The notes beneath the pieces are model-generated. The model worked only from the letters and a program-made list of their open reading frames with translations. It ran no database searches and was not told where the DNA came from. Positions 58,276 to 64,000 of a stretch of 64,000 bases of DNA are shown in pieces (position 1 is the stretch's first letter; each line of letters opens with the position of its first letter). The stretch covers positions 216,262-280,261 of the forward strand of contig MARA01000049.1 in NCBI GenBank assembly GCA_001792895.1, in the 5' to 3' direction. Position numbers and translations under genes: made by a program. Origin of the DNA: Lentinus brumalis. Its lineage: Eukaryota; Basidiomycota; Agaricomycetes; Polyporales; Polyporaceae.

Positions 58276-59329
58276 CTAGAGCACAGCAATCGCGCCAGCA
58301 AACAGACATCCTCCTAGGCATGCGCTAGCGAAGATACCAAGAGTCCTCGGGATCTCCGTCCAGAAGTACGCAATGGTACCCAACAACGCGAGGATGAATC
58401 CGAGAATGGCCATGACCACTGTCACGGTGTGGACGCGCGTCAGCATGAGCACCATTGAGTTCAACTTTACGACCGCGTCGTCAGCACCAGCAGCCTCGGG
58501 GTCTTTCCTGAAGCCAGCTTTGCGCACCACGCCGCACAACCACGCGAACGGATGCACCTGGCTGACGGAGATGAGCGAGCGGAGGTCGGTGTATGCCTCC
58601 CATGTGATGTCGCGGACGATCTCGGTGGGAGTCGTCGTCGCCGAAAGGACGGGGCCGGGAGAGTGTGTTTGCATGCCGGCACGGAACTGCTTGCGAGCTG
58701 TGTCAACTGACATCTTGGGGCGGCGCTCTCAGTATCCTGTTCCGTCTTCTCTGCGTCCGCGAGGCGGTAGCGGATGAGGACGAAGGAGCCGATATATGCA
58801 AGGATGGCTAGCGGTGCGTCAGACGTCAAGAGGAATACTCGTGTGCTTGGCGCCACTCACATGCGCAGACATGGAAAATGATTGCGCCGCCCAAGCTCGC
58901 AATAATGAGCGTGTCCGTGGCTGACCACTCGTTCGAGTCCGGGCGCGCGGGGAAGGAATAGAGCATGCTGTCGATGGAGACGAAGAACGACGTCTGAATG
59001 GGTATATGCGTACCAGCGGTCAGTATATGCGCTCTATATCATCTCCATACGATAAGTACATTACCGTATGATGCTTGCGCGCCCCGGCGGGTATGTGGCG
59101 CATCAAGGAACGAAAGTGACTAAATCCGAAGTACTTACCACAATTGACATGGCCGACAGACGATCCAGCCAAACCTGTACCACCGCGAGCAATGCCTGCT
59201 TCGTCGCGTCCTCAGGATTGCTGGGCGGATTGACTATATGCATGGTCAACAGACGATCGTTAAAAGTACTGCATGGCATCGCTTACCTGGTGCGACGGCG
59301 GCGGAGGTGAGCGACTTGAACATGGCCAT
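58276..59329 (-). CDS. Small multi-pass membrane protein, family copy B
   Basis: Closest relative of copy A (18164-19163), with the same exon plan: MAMFKSLTSAAVAP, then NPEDATKQALLAVVQVWLDR, TSFFVSIDSMLYSFPARPDS, SLGGAIIFHVCASILAYIGS and a last part ending in VMAILGFILALLGTIAYFWT and CLGGCLFAGAIAVL. In the linker, after QDTESAAP, the frame shifts by one base at a run of four C near 58715. There is no GT donor nearby that could explain it as an intron, so the gene is mutated or the run is mis-called. Function unknown. Confidence 0.65.
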
Positions 59330-59849
59330 GGTCGCACAGGCGAAGGTGGGCGTCGAGAGCAAAGCCTGGACTGGGGCCACTCTCGTGGACGGAGTACTTA
59401 TACGGATCCGCGTGAAGGGTGTGTGAAGGGAGGGTGCTTCGCTGAAGAGACAATCCCCATCCGGCAGGCTCCGGGCAAGCGACAGCGGTCACACCGTGGT
59501 ACTAGATCCTTGCGCAGAGGACTCAATGGCATAGAGTATTGGTGGAGAACTGAATGCGAGACATCCAGGTGATAGTAGGAGCAGTTGTCTAAGTTCATAT
59601 GCATGCGACGTTATCGTGGCGGTCAAAGATGCAGGAGACGAATGTTCGCACGCCTCGAAGGTCTGCTAAGGCTGAGAAAGGCAACCTAGACGCCCGCGGG
59701 CCCAGTGATCACCAGTGCTTTGATTCTTTAAGCTCCACGGACAGAACAAAGGAGCTGCTCAAGTATCATAGTAAGCGTGCAGTACATCAAGGACAACGCT
59801 AATATCATAAGTTACACTGAAACTTGTGCAGTCACGAGAAGCCGCAAGC

Positions 59850-62277
59850 TTAACCTATCCTGCGCCTCTTGTTGGGACGGTCGCAGTCAGTCGAAGGACT
59901 GTTGTCGTCCTCGTCATCGCTCAGACATTGCCGCACCTCGAGTCGCTCCTCTAGCTTGTCATCCTCCAGCTCCTCTTCCTCCACCTCCAATTGGTCCGAT
60001 GTCTTGTCCAGCGGGGGCCAGAAGCTATGCTCGATGGCGTCTGACAGGATCTCAATCATCGCATCGTGAAGTGCGACTTCAGAGTCCTCGTCATCATCAG
60101 AGTCCAATGAGTCTGAGAAAGGGACGTCGACGTTCAACTCGAGGCAAGCGAGTGGTGATGTGTGAGCCCGATGCGGAGCCGGCGCCTTGCGAGGGGAGAC
60201 GTTCTCCTTGGCAGAAGGAGCCACTGGCCGAGGTACCATCGGGGGGGACTGTGCGTCGAGCTCTTTCTCCGGAGCATAGCGCTCCCTAATCAAAGCGAGC
60301 CACGATGTGAAAACGCGGTTGATGGGGTGTGGCACCAGCCTTGTCACCACGGTTCGGCAACGGGGCAGCTTCTTCCGCGTCTCCTTGAGGAATTCCAACC
60401 TCGCATTGCCCTCCACAGATACGAACAGGCGGCCATGCCTCATGCAGCGCTCCTTGAGTGCCGATGCCCGGGTGACGTTGTCAATCGTTTGCGTCGCGAA
60501 GTACTCCTTGTCGAACTGGACGGGGTTCTTGCAGCTGTGCCGCAGATACGAGAGGCCGAGAGATGTGAAGATGTGAAGGAACGACTCGAACTCGTCCGCT
60601 GGCATGACAGGGTCCTCCGGGTGGTTCAGGGCTTTGACGGACAAGAAGTCCCAGGTTCCCTGTGTCACAGCGGATATCAGAATCGACTAAACAGACCAGT
60701 GCATAGGCTGTAGTGTCACTCACTCGACGATCAACACGGTAAACGAAGCCCGGAGCGGATCGTCTAGATACGCGTTCGCCGTACTCCCAATCAATGAGCA
60801 TTCCTCTGTACGCGATACCGGCACCGTCTTCGAAGTAGGCATCATAAGGAACCATCAGCAGATTCCTTCGCTGAGATCACGGTGTAGGATTTTCGCCCGT
60901 TTGTATGCACTCCGATGTGCTGTGTAAAGGTCAGCCTCTCAAACGAAGAAAAGACAACGCCTGCCAGACGAACCTTCCAAGCAATCGCGGAACACGACAG
61001 CGAGATCTCTGCTGTTCCTGAACTCGTCGATCGGCAGTCCGACCTCCTGTGTGACCACCCGGTAGTGGACACGCTCGACCCGGGACCTCGCAGGCTTCGG
61101 CCCCTGCTTGCACAGGCGAGCAAGCGTCCCCTTGACATCGAGACGGTGACTGGATACGTCTCCGTGACATACCAGCGTCGGTACGTACTCCACCCTATGC
61201 CGGTTGAGGTCAGACAGCACGGCACCCTCTTGCTCGTACTCGTCATCAAGGATCCTGCGCCAGGTATCCTTGAGCCAGACGAACGTGCCGTGGTGGGGCA
61301 CATGCTGTAGCACAGTGCAATGTAGCCGCGGGATGCACGACTGGGCTTATCGGAGTATGCCGCGGGCTTCGCGATGAGGAACTCGAGCCCCTGGACCGTC
61401 ACGGAGTACCACGGCCAGTCATCGTCCAAGCTCTCCTCGAAGCACATCCGCGCATGATCCGCTGCTCCGTCCAGTGTGCCGTTGGCCATCTGGCGCATGA
61501 ACGAGACCCGCTCGCTGGTGTACCCGGTCCCGCGCTTGCATCTCAGCAACTTCGCGGTGGTGTCGATACCGCGTTCGGCTCGGTCCATCTCCGTGAACCG
61601 TCGGAAGAATTCACGGAGGATGCTCTGTGTAGGGCTGGTCTTGTAGGTAAATGGATGCGTTACGAAGAACGCTTCGCGGTCGGCGCGGACGATGCGGGCG
61701 CTGGCGCCGCAAACAACGACGAGGAATAGGTGGGTGTGCTGCTGTCGAGCCAGTACGCGCGACACAAATATCGATACGTAGGCTCGGTTCTCGTCTTGGG
61801 CCCGAGCAAAGGCTTTAGACATGCGGCGTGTACTGTCGTCCGGGGCGAACGGGTCATCGTCCTGCTCGAAGAAGAGGACGCAAGCCTCGATGAGGCCCCA
61901 CACCGCATCGGTGTTGTCGTCTGGCACGTCGTCGCCGTCGTTGTAGAGGGCACCGAACATGTCTTCTCCGTCTTTGGACATGACCAGGGTGTGTTCGGGA
62001 CAGATTGTGGGTTTGATGGTGTTGAACGCCTCGACCTAGGGTGGTTAGACGTTGTTAGCGGTCACAGGGAAGAAATTGATGATCTGGGACGAACAAAGGA
62101 GTAATCCCATAGGTCGTCAGGTTCTCCAATGTCAACTTCATCAAAGTCACGAGCAGCTTCAGTGTGCTTCGGCGTGTGCAGTGGTTGTTGGGCCTGGTGG
62201 TCAGCGCTCGGGGTGGACTCATCGGGGGCGAATGTGTCGAGGAAAGCGGCAGCGGGGAACCGATATACTCTCTCCAT
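59850..62277 (-). CDS. FunK1-type fungal protein kinase
   Basis: This kinase family is expanded in multicellular agaricomycetes. Start MERVYRFPAAAFLDTFAPDE; the second exon carries VEAFNTIKPTICPEHT, then AYVSIFVSRVLARQQHTHLF and VVVCGASARIVRADREA, the usual FunK1 N-terminal half. The kinase part has YVPTLVCHGDVSS, the catalytic loop ILHRDLSEGNLLMV (about 60895-60855) and LIDWEYGE in place of the DFG motif. Then come GTWDFLSVKALNH and DEFESFLHIFTSLGLSYLRH. The C-terminal 130 residues are acidic and low in complexity, ending in PNKRRRIG, which may be a nuclear signal. The splice between exons 1 and 2 is unclear. Confidence 0.85.
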
Positions 62278-62696
62278 ACTGGGTGGGGCAGATGTGTTGT
62301 AGTGAGCAAGGGAGGACGGTGGAAGTGAGATGGGTCGAGACTCGGGAGAGGTTTGAAGAGTTCAAGAGAGGAACGGAGGCGCTTGGTTTCCATATGAGCG
62401 CTTGAGGGTGTCCGATGCAAAGTCAGCTTTGTCTAGATATCGATTGGCGACAACAGACGGCCCGAAGGCCGTCATGAATCTTGCAGCAAGCGTGCATCGC
62501 CGTATGTGTCGCAAGAACCCCATCTCGAGAGTCGAACACTAAAAGCGAACACACGCGAAGTTGAAAGTTTACATTCGTACTTGGAAAGCAAAGTCGCTAC
62601 AACTAGAAGTGCCCATCAGTCACAGACATGTTAGCGAGAGAGAGCTCAAGACATACATAGGGTATAAGGGTATAACTGTCCGATATGTTCCTGTGA
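62278..62696. other. no gene recognised
   Basis: Upstream region of the FunK1 gene and 3' region of membrane family copy C. Confidence 0.5.
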
Positions 62697-63813
62697 CTAT
62701 GACGTCTTTGACTTTCGGTGTATGGAAGACGCGGGCCAGAAGACCGCCGCAACTCCGGAGACAAGGCAAGCCGCCAAACACCCTGAGGCGAATGCGCCTG
62801 CACTCCGGGCGAGGCGGGTCCAGACGAAGCACATTACGCCTACCAAGGCAAGGACGAATCCCGTGGCAGAGAGCCACATACAGAGCGAGTGTAGATGGTC
62901 GAGCAGATGTGTCGGCGGCTGCCCTCGACGGAAGGGGCCGACCTGTTCGAGGTGCGGGTTTGAAGACCAGACGGAGGAGCTCGAGACGGTGTCAACCGTC
63001 TTTGTGGCGGGCGACTTCGATCTTGCGCTCCTCACGCTTCGCCATGGAGAGCTTGTAACGAATGAGGAAGAACGCAGCGAAGAAGGACATGATCGCTGCA
63101 GAGACGTGTACCACCAGAGCACCCGCGGCAGCATTGGCAGCTTGGTCAACGCGCGGATCCGAGTCTGCGCTGTCGGGTGTCGTGATGCCTAGGAGCTGGG
63201 CCTCGATGGCAGCGAAGAATGTAGTCTGTGATTGGGTGTGTGCTCAGTCCTGCTCATTTCCACGGGCACACATCGATCGGGGAGTGGATATGGAGCACAT
63301 CGTTAGGAGTTGAAAGTCTCGTAGAAGCAAGACTTACTATTACGCTGATAAGCTGCAAGCGGTCCATCCAGGACTGCACAAGTTCATCCATCGCTTTCTT
63401 CCGCGCTTTCTCATCGTACTGATCTTGATCCTCTTGCGTCCCTACATTGGGGAACGTGCCCGTCGCGTCACAACTCAAACAGTATGGTCGTGATATACGT
63501 ACATTTGCGCTGGGACCGAGTCGTTGAGCCCGTTACCAACGTATGAGGGATATGGGTAAGGGGGATAGTTTGACTCAGTGGGACGCCGCGACCCGGGAAG
63601 ACGAGCACTTGGAATGAAGCCCACGGTCTGCGCGGGAGAGACTGTCATAGAGTTGGGCTCCTCTACGAAGTGCTGCGTTTCATGTAGAATTGTCGGGCGA
63701 TGAATCGGAAGGGCTGTACGCCAGACACCTCACAGTCTTGAGCACCCTCTCTATTGATCTATAGGTGACGGATACGCACCTGAGGGCCCATTCGCTCTGA
63801 AGACTCCTTGCAT
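62697..63813 (-). CDS. Membrane protein family copy C, probably defective
   Basis: More distant relative of copies A and B. Start MQGVFRANGPSG; a Pro/Tyr-rich piece (SNYPPYPYPSYVGNGLND) is followed by KKAMDELVQSWMDRLQLISV, TTFFAAIEAQLLGITTPDSA and SAAIMSFFAAFFLIRYKLSM. The frame then ends at a stop after EVARHKDG near 63000. The expected third part (WLSATGFVLALVGVMCFVWT, ending at 62697) is in another frame, and I see no intron that links them. It is probably a pseudogene, unless a non-standard intron exists. The first exon's link to the second is also uncertain. Confidence 0.55.
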
Positions 63814-64000
63814 GATTTCCTTCGTCTTGAGTTAGCTAGTGAGTCTCGGATGGTGGAGGACTACGGGCTGGCAGGCAAGCCCAAGCTGGAGCGTCTGCTC
63901 GTAAAAAGTCGAGTATATCCAGTTATGAACAACTGAGGAGGCCACCAGGTCACAATAAGGCTACCAGGCCAACGGCTGCGCAAGATGAGTACTGTCAAGC
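63814..64000. other. Window edge
   Basis: Too short to judge. Confidence 0.4.

Overview
The window is nuclear DNA of a filamentous basidiomycete, most likely a wood-decay agaricomycete such as a polypore. Three things point there. Most genes are cut by GT-AG introns of about 45-65 bp. tRNA genes carry introns just 3' of the anticodon. The gene families are typical of that group: a FunK1 kinase, a Crinkler-like kinase, an F-box protein, a PalB/Rim13 calpain with an MIT domain, an OPT transporter and a basidiomycete-style GT8. I worked by eye, so exon borders are best readings and not proven.

Layout. 0-5 kb: an F-box fragment and a coiled-coil gene resembling augmin subunit 3, followed by coding-like pieces that do not join. 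6.3-8.5 kb: a non-autonomous DNA transposon with terminal inverted repeats of about 300 bp and a 6-bp target duplication. 8.7-17 kb: RIT1 (initiator tRNA ribosyl-phosphate transferase), RIM13 (pH-signalling calpain), an intron-bearing tRNA-Ala and a GNAT protein. 18-26 kb: a small membrane-protein gene, two short eIF4G-like genes lying tail to tail, and a multi-pass membrane protein. 27-33 kb: a two-domain alpha+beta barrel protein, an unknown gene, an IMPACT-family gene, a dead fragment of the membrane-protein gene and a second tRNA-Ala. 33.7-48.7 kb: an OPT oligopeptide transporter, a GT8 glycosyltransferase and a CSC1-like channel, each with one very long early intron. 49.6-64 kb: a Crinkler-kinase, the second IMPACT copy in opposite orientation, a DUF3445/HDOD protein, an MFS transporter, two more members of the small membrane family and a FunK1 kinase.

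The genes do not form one pathway or a biosynthetic cluster. A loose theme is translation and its control (RIT1, two eIF4G-like genes, two IMPACT-family genes, two tRNA-Ala genes), beside membrane transport and signalling. The most striking structure is duplication: an almost identical 1.1-kb inverted repeat carrying the IMPACT gene, three dispersed copies of one membrane-protein family, a pseudogene relic of the multi-pass protein, and the paired eIF4G-like genes. The best candidates for something new are the short eIF4G-like pair, one member of which keeps the eIF4E-binding motif but has no MIF4G domain, and the repeat-bearing long introns of the three membrane or secretory genes.
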